Numbered from the stretch's first letter, positions 1-8,734 are shown. The stretch is DNA of 64,000 nt from Verrucomicrobiota bacterium (GCA_963204975.1 CAUJJC010000272.1:32402-96401); one strand, 5' to 3'. Program-made: numbers and translations. Notes: generated by a model not told the origin, from the letters alone.

Positions 1-155
1 ACGTTCTTATGGTAGTCGGAGCCCTCGTCGCCGACGAGCTTGTCATACCACGAGGCCACCTGGTCCCAACCCTGCCCCGGACGTGGCTGGGGATTGGAAC
101 CGTGCGGCCCGGAGGGCCGACGACCATGGCTAGGTTTGCGGAAGGGTGCGGGCAC
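1..155 (-). CDS. Class I SAM-dependent methyltransferase, N-terminal part (truncated by window edge)
   Basis: The frame starting at a GTG (153-155) stays open to the left edge of the window, about 51 codons. After a Pro/Arg-rich leader it reads WDQVASWYDKLVGDEGSDYH, which resembles the N-terminus of UbiE/Methyltransf_11-type methyltransferases that lies just before the SAM-binding domain; the SAM motifs themselves are outside the window. The GTG lies 5 bases past the stop of the DUF3500 gene on the same strand, with AAGG a few bases upstream, so the two are probably co-transcribed. The exact start is uncertain because the basic leader is unusual, and a different reading of the N-terminus is possible. 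The methyltransferase family is inferred from a short stretch only; the methyl acceptor is unknown. Confidence 0.5.
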   Translation of the reverse strand, partial: MPAPFRKPSHGRRPSGPHGSNPQPRPGQGWDQVASWYDKLVGDEGSDYHKN

Positions 156-160
156 GGGCC

Positions 161-1210
161 TTATTTGTTGTCAGCGTGCTCGGCCTTGTAGTGTTCGGCG
201 AGGATGTCGCGTCCGAAGTCACCATCGAAGTCGCGCCACACGCTGTGGACGTGGTTCGCGCCGTTCTGCACGTTGTCGTATTCCAGGAGGAAGGTCTTGC
301 CTTGGACGCGGTAGTAGTGGGGCTCGCCGCGTTCCTTGCCACCGGCCCAGCCGAAGAAGATCGGGCCGCTCTTCTCGATGCGCTGCCAGGCTTCATCGGC
401 GATCTCGGGGCGCAGGCGTTCGAGGTATTCGCGGACGATGAGGTGCAGCTGGGCTTTCTGCTCGGCGGTGAGATCAGAATCCGCGATGCCATCGGGCTTG
501 AGCGGGTTCACCTTGTGCTCGGCGGCGGTGATCATTTCCTTCGGGGCCTCGGGGGCGACGACCGCCTTTTTCCACTGCTCGTCGTTGAGGCTCTTCACCA
601 GCGTGCGGCCCAGCTCTTCTTCGTTGTGCATGACGCGCAGGCCTTTCATCGGGCCGACCATGACTTCGCCGGGGTTGGAGCCGAAGAACGAAGGTGTCGC
701 ACGGAGGAACTGGCCATCCTTGATCGTGAAATTCATCGCGAGGTGGTGCCCTTCGATGCGCCAGCCCCAGGTGCCGGTGGGGTTTGGGGTGCCGAAGATG
801 CTCACGTAATACTTGCTCGGGTCGCGCTTTTCACGCGTGGCGGAGCGCTTCGATTCATCGGCGGCGGACTCCATTTCATAGAGCACTTCTTCGAGGCTCA
901 TGATCGTCTCTGCCTTCATCATGCCGCGATAGCCGAGGCCGCTGGCCATCAAGGCGTGGGCCAGGAGGCGCTGCTGGTCGGTCATTTCCTTCATCGGCAA
1001 CCCCTTGCGCTCGCGGGGGATGAAGTGCCAGTTCTCGCGCTCCTCGTCCTCGAACTTGAACACGGCCTTGGCGCGCTGTTCCTCCTTGAGCGAGCCGAGG
1101 AAGGCATTGGCAAACTCTGCCATCTGCGCGTCCGCATCATGGGCGCGGACAGGCATGGTGGGCAGAAGGAGGGCGGCGAGGAGGAGGAGACAGCGAGCGA
1201 TGGATTTCAT
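161..1210 (-). CDS. DUF3500 family secreted protein
   Basis: A 349-residue protein with an N-terminal signal peptide (MKSIARCLLLL followed by an Ala/Leu-rich segment ending near VRAHD). The start at 1210 is preferred over the upstream ATG at 1234 because it puts the basic n-region directly before the hydrophobic core. The mature part, with the FLGSLKEEQRAKAVF segment near the N-terminus, the paired Trp/His motifs and the GWRIEGHHLAMNFT segment, fits the DUF3500 family, which is common in Verrucomicrobia and Planctomycetes and has no established function. It is divergent from the DUF1549 gene (142 bp between starts) and is followed by the truncated methyltransferase frame. Localisation outside the cytoplasmic membrane is inferred from the signal peptide. 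Confidence 0.8.
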   Translation of the reverse strand: MKSIARCLLLLAALLLPTMPVRAHDADAQMAEFANAFLGSLKEEQRAKAVFKFEDEERENWHFIPRERKGLPMKEMTDQQRLLAHALMASGLGYRGMMKAETIMSLEEVLYEMESAADESKRSATREKRDPSKYYVSIFGTPNPTGTWGWRIEGHHLAMNFTIKDGQFLRATPSFFGSNPGEVMVGPMKGLRVMHNEEELGRTLVKSLNDEQWKKAVVAPEAPKEMITAAEHKVNPLKPDGIADSDLTAEQKAQLHLIVREYLERLRPEIADEAWQRIEKSGPIFFGWAGGKERGEPHYYRVQGKTFLLEYDNVQNGANHVHSVWRDFDGDFGRDILAEHYKAEHADNK

Positions 1211-1352
1211 GAGCGTCGGTTTAGGCGATGCCACTGAACGCGCAGAGCGCCAGCGGTTTGTCAGCGGGAAGAATCCAGGTGCTCATGGCACTTTCCCTGA
1301 TGAAAGACCAGAGGCGTCGTCACGTTTTAGCGGCCCCCTACCCCCTATTGCC

Positions 1353-3653
1353 ATGATAAAGAACCTCCTCCGCCTTGCCAGCCTGGGCTTGATTGCTGCC
1401 TGCACCCTCGGACAGGGACTCGCGGCCAGCATCGACCTCAAGGCCACCGCGTCCAAGATCGATCAGCTCGTTGCCGCCGATCTGGCCAAGCACAAACTCC
1501 AGCCCAATGCTCTCACCACGGACGAAGTCTTCGTGCGCCGCGTGTATCTCGACGTCGTGGGCCGCATCCCCACGCTGAAGGAGACCAACGAATTCCTCCA
1601 GAGCACCGACAAGGACAAGCGCTCCAAGTTGATCGACACCCTCATCGGCAGCGAAGGCTATGTTCAGAACTTCTTCAACTACTGGAGCGATGTGCTCCGC
1701 CTCAAGTCCCAGATGATCGGTGGCGGCCAGAGCGCCTCGGCGGCCTATGCTTATCAAAACTGGCTCAAAGACAGCCTGCGTGACAACAAGCCCTTCGACA
1801 AGATGGTGCGGGAAATGGTCACCGCCGATGGCAAGACGTATGAGAATGGCGCGGTCGGCTTCTACATTCGCGACTACAACATGCCGCTCGATAACATGGC
1901 GGTGACCACGCAAATCTTCCTCGGCACCAGCATGGTCTGCGCCCAGTGCCACAATCATCCCTTCGATAAGTGGACGATGATGGACTACTACCAGATGGCC
2001 GCTCACACCTATGGCATGACGGGCACCAATGGCCTCACCAATCCTCTCCTCGCCCAGGCGATGTATGGCGGCGGCGCTCCGAAGAGCAAGAAGGCCAAGT
2101 CCGCCCAAACAGTGTCCAAGATGGACCTCCCCGACGGCATGCAACGCAAAGACATCGGTCGCGCCATGAGCGAGATCCTCCGCCCCCTGCGCTACAACAC
2201 CGTCCTCGACGAATCCCATCGCCGCGCGCTCAAGCTCCCGCAGGACTACAAGTATGACGATGCCAAGCCCAAGGCCACCATCGAGCCCGTGATCCCCGCC
2301 GCCTTCTCCAAGGACGGCAAGATCGTCAAAGGCACAGATTCCCCCGTCGATGCCTACGCCTCCTGGATGACCAGCAAGAGCAACCCACGCTTTACCACCG
2401 TGATCGCCAACCGCCTCTGGCGCAAAGTGATGGGCCTTGGCCTGATCGAGCCCGTGGACGAGATCACGGATTCCACGGTGCCTAGCAATCCCCAGCTCAT
2501 GACCTTTCTGGAAGAGACCATGAAGAGCGTGAACTACGACATGAAGGAATACCTCCGCGTCGTGCTCAACAGCGAAACCTACCAACGTGCCGCACACAAC
2601 AAAGACGTGGAGCTGTCCGAGCCCTACCACTTCCAAGGTCCCGTCCTCCGCCGCATGTCCGCTGAGCAAATCTGGGACAGCATGGTCGCCCTCTACAAGC
2701 CCAGCCCTGATCAACCGAGCGTCGCTCAAAAAATCGCAGGCGAGACGGCACTCCGCCGCATCGAGTGGATGGATCGCGCTCTTAACAGCCTCCCTCCTGA
2801 AGAACTCAAAGCCTGCGCTGTAAAAGTAGCCCAGAAGCAACGCGAACTCGCTGATGAAGTTCGCAAGGCACAGGAAACCCTCACTGAAGCGAACAAGAAC
2901 AAGGACGAGGATGCCATTCGCGCTGCGAAGAGAGCCGTGAGCAGCCAGCGCAAGCGTCTTGATGAAGCCGTCGAAGAAATCGTCTATGACACGGGCTTCA
3001 AGCGCTTCGCTGAACTCGCGCGCCAGGGCAAGCTGGATGAGTTCAGCAAGGATGAGGAGTTCGCTCGTGAAGTCGCCGCCGTCGTGAAGGCCAAGAATGG
3101 CAAGGACCTCCACATCGACGAGGCGCTCGGCATTCTCGCCAAGCAGCAACGCACCCGCGCCGAGGAAATCGCCAAGCAACGCAAGAAAGCCGACGCCGAG
3201 CGTTTCAACGTGAAGCTCAAGAGCGCCGACAACGCCAAGCAGTCACTCGCCTCGTGGGAATCGTTCCGCGACACCATCTACGTTCGCGCTTCAGACATCC
3301 GCAGCCCCGCCCCGAACGGCCACTTCCTCCGCGAGTTCGGCCAGAGCGACCGCGAGATTGTCGAAAACGCCAGTGAAGATGCCAGCGTGGGTCAGGCTCT
3401 CATGCTGCTCAATGGCAAGACCTTCAGCCACCTGATGAACCCCTACACCGCCGTCGCCCGCGCCATGGCCGGAGCCAAGGAAAAAGGCAGCGATGCTCTC
3501 ATCGACACCGTCTATCTCGCCCTCATGAGCCGCAAGGCGACCGACGCCGAGAAAGCCGTGCTCCGCCCTGTGGCTGACAACGCGGATGCCACTGATCGTG
3601 GCGACGTGCTCTGGACCGTCCTCAACACCCGCCAGTTCTTCTTCATTCAATAA
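1353..3653 (+). CDS. DUF1549/DUF1553 domain protein with coiled-coil insert, no cytochrome domain
   Basis: A 766-residue exported protein. The ATG at 1353 is chosen because it opens a signal peptide (MIKNLLRLASLGLIAAC) that could be a Sec signal or a weak lipobox; the open frame upstream is antisense to the DUF3500 gene. DUF1549 covers roughly residues 30-230 and contains the family's CAQCHNHPFDKW segment near residue 196. DUF1553 features follow (NPRFTTVIANRLWRKVMG, then the LNSETYQR segment). A highly charged, probably coiled-coil stretch of about 150 residues is inserted before the terminal LLNGKTFSHLM block. Unlike many relatives it lacks the N-terminal PSCyt1 CxxCH domain. It is followed after 23 bp by a DUF1501 gene, the usual partner. 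The biochemical role of these PVC pairs is not established. Confidence 0.9.
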   Translation: MIKNLLRLASLGLIAACTLGQGLAASIDLKATASKIDQLVAADLAKHKLQPNALTTDEVFVRRVYLDVVGRIPTLKETNEFLQSTDKDKRSKLIDTLIGSEGYVQNFFNYWSDVLRLKSQMIGGGQSASAAYAYQNWLKDSLRDNKPFDKMVREMVTADGKTYENGAVGFYIRDYNMPLDNMAVTTQIFLGTSMVCAQCHNHPFDKWTMMDYYQMAAHTYGMTGTNGLTNPLLAQAMYGGGAPKSKKAKSAQTVSKMDLPDGMQRKDIGRAMSEILRPLRYNTVLDESHRRALKLPQDYKYDDAKPKATIEPVIPAAFSKDGKIVKGTDSPVDAYASWMTSKSNPRFTTVIANRLWRKVMGLGLIEPVDEITDSTVPSNPQLMTFLEETMKSVNYDMKEYLRVVLNSETYQRAAHNKDVELSEPYHFQGPVLRRMSAEQIWDSMVALYKPSPDQPSVAQKIAGETALRRIEWMDRALNSLPPEELKACAVKVAQKQRELADEVRKAQETLTEANKNKDEDAIRAAKRAVSSQRKRLDEAVEEIVYDTGFKRFAELARQGKLDEFSKDEEFAREVAAVVKAKNGKDLHIDEALGILAKQQRTRAEEIAKQRKKADAERFNVKLKSADNAKQSLASWESFRDTIYVRASDIRSPAPNGHFLREFGQSDREIVENASEDASVGQALMLLNGKTFSHLMNPYTAVARAMAGAKEKGSDALIDTVYLALMSRKATDAEKAVLRPVADNADATDRGDVLWTVLNTRQFFFIQ

Positions 3654-3676
3654 CCGGAAACCGAGAACCCATCCCC

Positions 3677-4972
3677 ATGAATCTCATCCAAGACCCCTTC
3701 TCACGCCGCACCTTCGTCAGCGGCGCAGCCAAGTCCTTCCTCGGCGTCAGCGCTATGAGCGTGCTCGGCGGCAAGGCCCTCGCTGTGCCCGGCCAGGATG
3801 CTTCCAAGATCAAGCAAATCGCCACCGCCCACAACGTCATCTACCTCTACATGACCGGTGGCATGAGCCACCTCGACACCTTCGATCCGAAGCCGGAGAA
3901 CAAGGATGTCATGGGCCTGACCAAGACGATCAAGACCAATGCCGACGGCATCCAGCTCTCCGAGAACCTGCCGCTCGTCGCCCGTCAGATGGACAAGGTC
4001 GCGCTCATCCGCAGCATGTTCTCCACCCAGGGCGCGCACGAGCAGGGCCAATACTATCAGCACACCAGCTATACCCTGCGCAGCAGCATTCGCCACCCTT
4101 CCATGGGCGCATGGCTGGAGAAGTTCCAAGGCCGTGGCAATCCCACGCTGCCGGGCTCCGTGATGATCGGCAATGACAGCCGCCACCCAGGTGCTGGCTT
4201 CTTCGAGAGCCGCTTCGCCCCGCTCATGATCAATGACCCCGAGGCTGGCATCAACAACGTGAAGACCAACCAGTGGTTCACCGAGGAGCGCTTTCATGAT
4301 CGCCTCTCGATCGCCAAGCAGCTCGACAAGCAGTTCGCCGAAACCTACAACGTCAAGAACGTGCGCGCCTACGCCGACATGTATGACGATGCTCTCAAGA
4401 TGATGAAGAGCGAAGAGTTGAAGGCCTTCGATCTCGGCAACGAACCCGACGCCTTGCGCGCCAAGTATGGCAATGATCGCTTCGGCCAGGGCTGTCTGCT
4501 TGCCCGCCGCCTCGTCGAGCACGGCGTGCGCTTCGTGGAAGTCAGCTTCGGCAACTGGGACACGCACAATGCCAATTTCACCCGCGTGCCCGAGCTGTGC
4601 GATGAGTTGGATTCCGCGCTCAGCACCTTGCTTCAAGACCTCAGTTCGCGCGGCATGTTGGACAACACACTCGTCGTGCTCGCCACCGAGTTCGGCCGCA
4701 CGCCTGAGGTGAATGCCAATGATGGACGCGACCACCACGCCACTGGCTTCACCTGCCTCATGGCTGGCGGCGGCGTGCGCGGCGGCCAAGTCTATGGCGC
4801 AACGGATGAAGGTGGCAAGAAGGCCATCGACAAGCCCACCAGCATCCCAGACTTCAATGCCACGATCGCCTATGCCCTCGGGCTCCCGCTGGATCAGGTG
4901 CTCTTCTCCCCGAGCAAGCGCCCCTTCACCGTCACAGACAAGGGCAAGCCGATCACCGAAATCTTCGCCTAA
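3677..4972 (+). CDS. DUF1501 family protein with twin-arginine signal
   Basis: A 431-residue protein whose N-terminus contains SRRTFVSGAAKSFLG, a good Tat export signal. The mature part matches DUF1501 (sulfatase/alkaline-phosphatase-like fold): YMTGGMSHLDTFDPKPE, the RSMF/HEQGQYYQH region, the GCLLARRLVEHGVRFVEVSF block and the TEFGRTPEVN...GRDHH segment, which holds probable metal ligands. Length is typical for the family. It lies 23 bp downstream of the DUF1549/DUF1553 gene and is closed by a strong hairpin terminator, so the two genes form a bicistronic unit. Export by Tat suggests folding, probably with metal, in the cytoplasm. Substrate unknown; sulfatase-like hydrolase activity is only an inference from the fold. 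Confidence 0.92.
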   Translation: MNLIQDPFSRRTFVSGAAKSFLGVSAMSVLGGKALAVPGQDASKIKQIATAHNVIYLYMTGGMSHLDTFDPKPENKDVMGLTKTIKTNADGIQLSENLPLVARQMDKVALIRSMFSTQGAHEQGQYYQHTSYTLRSSIRHPSMGAWLEKFQGRGNPTLPGSVMIGNDSRHPGAGFFESRFAPLMINDPEAGINNVKTNQWFTEERFHDRLSIAKQLDKQFAETYNVKNVRAYADMYDDALKMMKSEELKAFDLGNEPDALRAKYGNDRFGQGCLLARRLVEHGVRFVEVSFGNWDTHNANFTRVPELCDELDSALSTLLQDLSSRGMLDNTLVVLATEFGRTPEVNANDGRDHHATGFTCLMAGGGVRGGQVYGATDEGGKKAIDKPTSIPDFNATIAYALGLPLDQVLFSPSKRPFTVTDKGKPITEIFA

Positions 4973-4995
4973 TCCTCATCACAACCGATCCCTCC

Positions 4996-5032
4996 ATGGC
5001 GCGACCTTCACCGGTCGCGCCATTTTTGTTTT
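4996..5032 (+). terminator. Rho-independent terminator after DUF1501 gene
   Basis: An 11-bp perfect stem (4996-5006 pairing with 5013-5023) with a six-base loop, followed by a T-rich run (TTTTTGTTTT). It lies 24 bp after the DUF1501 stop and ends the DUF1549/DUF1501 unit. The opposite strand has no U-tract, so it is probably one-directional. Confidence 0.9.
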
Positions 5033-5047
5033 GGAGAGATTGCCCTG

Positions 5048-7270
5048 CTACAGAGACCACCAGGGTTTCACATCTTCCACCGCAGCACTGGCTCGCTGCA
5101 TGATCATCACATAGTCACCACCCATTTCCTCGTTCACCTGGAACTTATGCACGACGTCAAACATCTCTTTGTAGGCCCAGTCGCTGTCTTCGAAGTCCTT
5201 GGTTAGTCGTGCAAAATCTGCCAGCTTGGCACCCACTTCGCCAGCCTGATTGCCCAGCTCGTCGATCCTTCGATCCAGCAAGGTGATCCGCCTCTCCACG
5301 TCAGCTTTGCGAGCCTTCAACGAGTCTGTGATTTCATCGACGTAAAGACGCAGAAGCTTCTCCAATCGGGCTTTTCGTTGCTTCGCTTCGTCGAGTTTGG
5401 CGGCATCAGGAGTCTTGGACTCAGAGAGCACCTCAATGTCCACCTTGCACACCGTCAGTTCGCTGCGGGCATTGAGGTAGTCCATCTCGGACCGCGTGAG
5501 GCCCGCAGGCATCGGTGATGTGGACCCACTATTGGCTGAAGAACTTGCTGGCAGTTCGGCAGCCATGCGACGTTGGGCAATGCTCGCTTCCACGTCTTTC
5601 AGAGACTGTTCGATGTCGGTGAGTTCCAGCAGTAACTGGTTCTTGTCGAGGGTGACCTGCTTGAGAATCTCCACCGTCTGACCCTGGCTGTTCGTGAGCA
5701 CCACGACGTTGTTCGCCTTCTTGAATGCCTCCAGCTTCTCAGCCTTCTCCTTATTCGCTTTTTCACGTTTCACCACATCCTCGGCCATCGCCGTGAGGGC
5801 CTTGTTGCGTTGCTGCTCGCGGATCTGTTCACGGAAGGCACGGAACTCATCCAGAAGCGCGTCGAGAAAGACGCGGGTGAATTTCGGATCTGCGCCGATA
5901 GCGACGACGTTAAAAATGGCGCTGCCTTTGTTTTGCCTGACCTGGATGTCCACGTCGGCCTCTTTGAGGTCGGGGTTCAATGCCCTGACGCGCTCCAACG
6001 CATGGCGGCGCATCTCCGCACTCTCCAGAGTCTCGATAACGGTGCCGTAGAAGTCCTGGAGATACTCTTGATACTGCGGACCGCTCCCGCTGTTGCTCAC
6101 CATTCGACCACCAGCCACCAGCTTGGCGAGACTCATGTATTGAGGGGGCTTGGTCTTGCATCCCACCAGCACCACGGTGCTCATGCTGATCACCATGATG
6201 ACCATCGTGGCAGACGCGAGTGCACCCAGGCGATCACGCCAGGGATTGTTGCCCAGCAGTGAACGCACACGTTGTTCGAGATCGCTGTAGCCAGACATCG
6301 CAATGCCCACACGCATCCCTGGCGTGGCAAGGCATGAGCCACGGGCGATCTGCACGAGAGCCTCCGCGTAGTCCGGCACCGTCAGCGATTGCGTCACCGT
6401 CAGATCGTCAGCGGCATGCTCCGCCTCCGCCTTCATCTTGCGCAGAGCGACCCAGCTCAGGGGCATCCACCACCAAGCACATGCCGCCAGAGTCCCAAGC
6501 GCCTGCCACAGCCCATCTCTGCGTAGGTGATGCGCGCGTTCATGCTGAAAGGCGGCGCGCAGTTTGAGGTCATCCCAGGTGGCAGCTTCGGTGGGAAGCC
6601 AAACGACGGACTTCAGCCAACCGGTGATCACCGGGGAGCGAACGCGAAATGACATGCGGCATCCAAGGCCCACAGGGCAAAGGGCCTGCACGGAGGCAGA
6701 CGGAGCCTCGCCGCTGCGGCCCAGCCACCAGCGGCCCACGAGGCAACCCGCAGCCCTCCAGAACGCCATCAACAAAAATCCGAGCAGCCAGAGGGTCGTC
6801 ACTCGATCATCGAGCCGCCGCAGAAACAATGGCCACCCCTTTGTCACCGCCACCTTCTTCGCCGCCGCAGCCGGCATGGGCGGCACTGGATGTGGCTGCA
6901 CGGTGATCGTTGCATTCTCGCGAGAGGTTCCAAGAGAGCCCGTGGTGGCCGATGTCGTCTCCGCAGAGTTGCGCTTCAGCGTCATCAAAGGCGGGTCCTG
7001 CTTCACCGGCAGATGATCGGCGACATTGATGGCAAAGCCGAAGTCTGCGAGCGGTGCCGGGCGCGCCATCCAGCCCGCAAGCACGAGCAGCATCGCAAGT
7101 GTGAGCCGCCACACCCAGTTGCGGGCACGCGCGGAGCGATGGGCGAGCGTATGCACCACGAACCACGCCAGACTGAATACGGCTGTGGCTTTGAACGCAG
7201 ACGCCAGCACGGCGAAGAAGCCAGGATACCTGGCGTGCAGAGACAATAGAGAGTCGATAAGAGCATTCAT
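5048..7270 (-). CDS. BlaR1-like M56 metallopeptidase fused to a Wzz/GumC-like coiled-coil domain
   Basis: A 740-residue membrane protein. The N-terminal ~370 residues look like an M56/BlaR1 protease: several membrane segments, the zinc motif HERAHH at about residue 242, and a downstream EAEHAADD segment near residue 283 that likely supplies the third ligand. A last membrane segment around residues 345-370 ends in LVGCKTK. Instead of a penicillin-binding sensor, the C-terminal ~370 residues form a long, charged coiled coil (FLDALLDEFRAFREQIREQQ onward) resembling the periplasmic part of polysaccharide chain-length determinants. The start codon overlaps the stop of the BlaI-like repressor gene (ATGA), as in classical blaI-blaR1 pairs, so the protein probably cleaves that repressor in response to an envelope signal. 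The ligand is unknown. Confidence 0.85.
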   Translation of the reverse strand: MNALIDSLLSLHARYPGFFAVLASAFKATAVFSLAWFVVHTLAHRSARARNWVWRLTLAMLLVLAGWMARPAPLADFGFAINVADHLPVKQDPPLMTLKRNSAETTSATTGSLGTSRENATITVQPHPVPPMPAAAAKKVAVTKGWPLFLRRLDDRVTTLWLLGFLLMAFWRAAGCLVGRWWLGRSGEAPSASVQALCPVGLGCRMSFRVRSPVITGWLKSVVWLPTEAATWDDLKLRAAFQHERAHHLRRDGLWQALGTLAACAWWWMPLSWVALRKMKAEAEHAADDLTVTQSLTVPDYAEALVQIARGSCLATPGMRVGIAMSGYSDLEQRVRSLLGNNPWRDRLGALASATMVIMVISMSTVVLVGCKTKPPQYMSLAKLVAGGRMVSNSGSGPQYQEYLQDFYGTVIETLESAEMRRHALERVRALNPDLKEADVDIQVRQNKGSAIFNVVAIGADPKFTRVFLDALLDEFRAFREQIREQQRNKALTAMAEDVVKREKANKEKAEKLEAFKKANNVVVLTNSQGQTVEILKQVTLDKNQLLLELTDIEQSLKDVEASIAQRRMAAELPASSSANSGSTSPMPAGLTRSEMDYLNARSELTVCKVDIEVLSESKTPDAAKLDEAKQRKARLEKLLRLYVDEITDSLKARKADVERRITLLDRRIDELGNQAGEVGAKLADFARLTKDFEDSDWAYKEMFDVVHKFQVNEEMGGDYVMIMQRASAAVEDVKPWWSL

Positions 7271-7653
7271 TTTTCGCGGGCCTCCTGGATCAGTTTCATG
7301 AGTTTATCAGCATCCTCGGCGGAGATTCTGGCCTTGCGCTGGCCGAGCAATGCCAGCGCTGCCTCACCGACGGAATTGTCAAAGAAGCGCTCCACCAGAC
7401 TGTGCAGCGCCTTCACTCGTGCCTTGCCCGCCGCGACTGGCAGCCTGAACCAGTCGCGCCCCTCGACGTGCTCCTTGAGCAGGATCTCCTTCTCCACCAG
7501 TAGCCGGAGGATGGATCGCACGGCGGAGTAAGTCGGTGCATCGGGCAGTTCCTCCTCGATCTGACGCCCCGTGCAGCGCCCGTGCTTCATCACAATTTCC
7601 ACGACCTGCCGTTCTCGACGGCTGAGATTTTTGGCTGAATTATCGTCCCACAT
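7267..7653 (-). CDS. BlaI/MecI/CopY-family transcriptional repressor
   Basis: A 128-residue winged-helix protein of the penicillinase-repressor family: LSRRERQVVEIVMKHGRCT, the recognition region with TYSAVRSILRLLVEKEIL, then the KEHVEGRDWFRLPV wing and a C-terminal dimerisation segment. The ATG at 7653 is preferred over the upstream ATG at 7689, because the latter would place the coding sequence over two palindromic operator-like sites. It overlaps the M56 protease gene by four bases. The family represses its own operon and is inactivated by cleavage by the partner protease; both parts are present here. The regulated stress is not evident from neighbouring genes. Confidence 0.88.
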   Translation of the reverse strand: MWDDNSAKNLSRRERQVVEIVMKHGRCTGRQIEEELPDAPTYSAVRSILRLLVEKEILLKEHVEGRDWFRLPVAAGKARVKALHSLVERFFDNSVGEAALALLGQRKARISAEDADKLMKLIQEAREK

Positions 7654-7672
7654 GCCTGCTGGTTTATCAACA

Positions 7673-7713
7673 TGCTGAAAAATCAGCAAGGCAAATCTGC
7701 TGATTTTTCAACA
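7673..7713 (-). promoter_or_regulatory. Tandem palindromic operator sites upstream of the BlaI-like gene
   Basis: Two 16-bp inverted repeats, TGCTGA-AAAA-TCAGCA at 7673-7688 (perfect arms) and TGCTGA-TTTT-TCAACA at 7698-7713 (one mismatch), start 25 bp apart and lie 20-60 bp upstream of the chosen repressor start. Position and symmetry fit BlaI-type dimeric repressor operators. The sequence differs from the staphylococcal TACA/TGTA operator, so binding is inferred. Confidence 0.65.
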
Positions 7714-7748
7714 CCCCACCGATAACGCGGCTCACGGCATCGCCTTCT

Positions 7749-8147
7749 TCACTTCACCGTGAATCCCTGTGGCGTTTCACCCACGAAGAAGACATCCCGG
7801 TCAGGCCTCGAGCCCGGTGAGTGGATGTCCAGCATCACGAGTGCATCGTCAGCCGTGATGAAGCCGTGCGTGGTGCCCGGCGGCAGACGAAGAAAGTCGC
7901 CTCGCCTCAGTTCGTAACGCTCGCCATTGAGCAGCGCGATGCCACTGCCTTCGAGCACATAGTAAATCTCTTCCGCCACCTTGTGATAGCTCACCCCCGT
8001 CGTGCTGTGAGGCTCAATGCGGACACGATAAGCAGTGCCTGCCTCCTCATCCTCGCGAGGAATCAAGGACTCGATTTGATAGGGTCCGAGCCTTTGCGGA
8101 GCGGAGACAGGCGCGTCCTCGCGAACGTGAAGAATGCGCAGGCTCAT
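7749..8147 (-). CDS. Small cupin-domain protein
   Basis: A 132-residue single-domain cupin. Motif 1 is visible as the conserved HKVAEEIYYVLEGSGIALLNGE region and motif 2 as the LPPGTTHGFI segment, which together supply His/Glu metal ligands. The ATG at 8147 overlaps the stop of the rdgB gene (ATGA), which decides the start and implies translational coupling. Small cupins of this type include mannose-6-phosphate isomerase-like and metal-binding sugar enzymes, but the substrate cannot be told from the sequence. Cytoplasmic; no signal peptide. Confidence 0.82.
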   Translation of the reverse strand: MSLRILHVREDAPVSAPQRLGPYQIESLIPREDEEAGTAYRVRIEPHSTTGVSYHKVAEEIYYVLEGSGIALLNGERYELRRGDFLRLPPGTTHGFITADDALVMLDIHSPGSRPDRDVFFVGETPQGFTVK

Positions 8148-8734
8148 GGGTTCGTTTTCAACCACTCAATCACTTGGCTCAGCGCGCGTGCACGATGGCT
8201 GAGCTGGTTCTTCACTTCTCCCGGCAGCACTCCGAAGGTCTCAGTGTAGCCATCTGGCACGAACAAGGGATCGTAGCCAAATCCACCGCTGCCCTGCTCG
8301 GTGATGAGGATGCGTCCCTCGACTGCTCCATTGAAAGCCCCAAGCGTCTGGCCATCGCGTGCCAGCACCATGCAGCAACGGAATCGTGCAGTGCTCTCAC
8401 GTCCTGCGAGTTCGCGTTTCACCCGCTCGCGATTGTCCGCGTCCGTGGCCGAAGGTCCGGCATAACGAGCCGAAATCACGCCCGGTGCGCCGCCCAGAGC
8501 ATCCACTTCCAAACCCGAGTCGTCCGACAGCACCAGCACCCCCGGCAGCTCGCGACTGGCACTCTCCGCCTTGATCCTCGCATTGGCTTCAAAGGTAGTG
8601 CCGTTCTCCTCGGGCGAACTCAACTGCGGATGCGCCCGCAAGTCCTCGAGCATCCAATCGGACCCGAGGATGGCAGCGATCTCCTGGGTCTTGTGGGCAT
8701 TGCCGGTGGCGACGAGCAGCGTTCGGGAAGTCAT
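8144..8734 (-). CDS. rdgB: Non-canonical purine NTP pyrophosphatase (RdgB/HAM1 family)
   Basis: A 196-residue protein, the usual length for the family, starting MTSRTLLVATGNAHKTQEI, which is the conserved nucleotide-binding N-terminus. Other hallmarks are VLSDDSGLEVDALGGAPGV and the GSGGFGYDPLFVP loop. The enzyme hydrolyses dITP, XTP and related nucleotides to monophosphates, keeping deaminated purines out of DNA and RNA. The ATG at 8734 fits the family N-terminus; the longer frame upstream adds an unrelated segment. The cupin gene is coupled directly downstream. A serine/histidine-rich C-terminal SHRARAL segment is typical. Confidence 0.95.
   Translation of the reverse strand: MTSRTLLVATGNAHKTQEIAAILGSDWMLEDLRAHPQLSSPEENGTTFEANARIKAESASRELPGVLVLSDDSGLEVDALGGAPGVISARYAGPSATDADNRERVKRELAGRESTARFRCCMVLARDGQTLGAFNGAVEGRILITEQGSGGFGYDPLFVPDGYTETFGVLPGEVKNQLSHRARALSQVIEWLKTNP

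Noticed and set aside
146-1237. 363-residue plus-strand frame over the DUF3500 gene
   Set aside because: Antisense mirror of a GC-rich gene; no domain, skewed composition, no gene neighbours on that strand.
1338-3179. 613-residue minus-strand frame
   Set aside because: Antisense to the DUF1549/DUF1553 gene; His/Ala/Leu-rich, as expected from a mirror frame.
3701-4789. 362-residue minus-strand frame
   Set aside because: Antisense to the DUF1501 gene with its conserved motifs.
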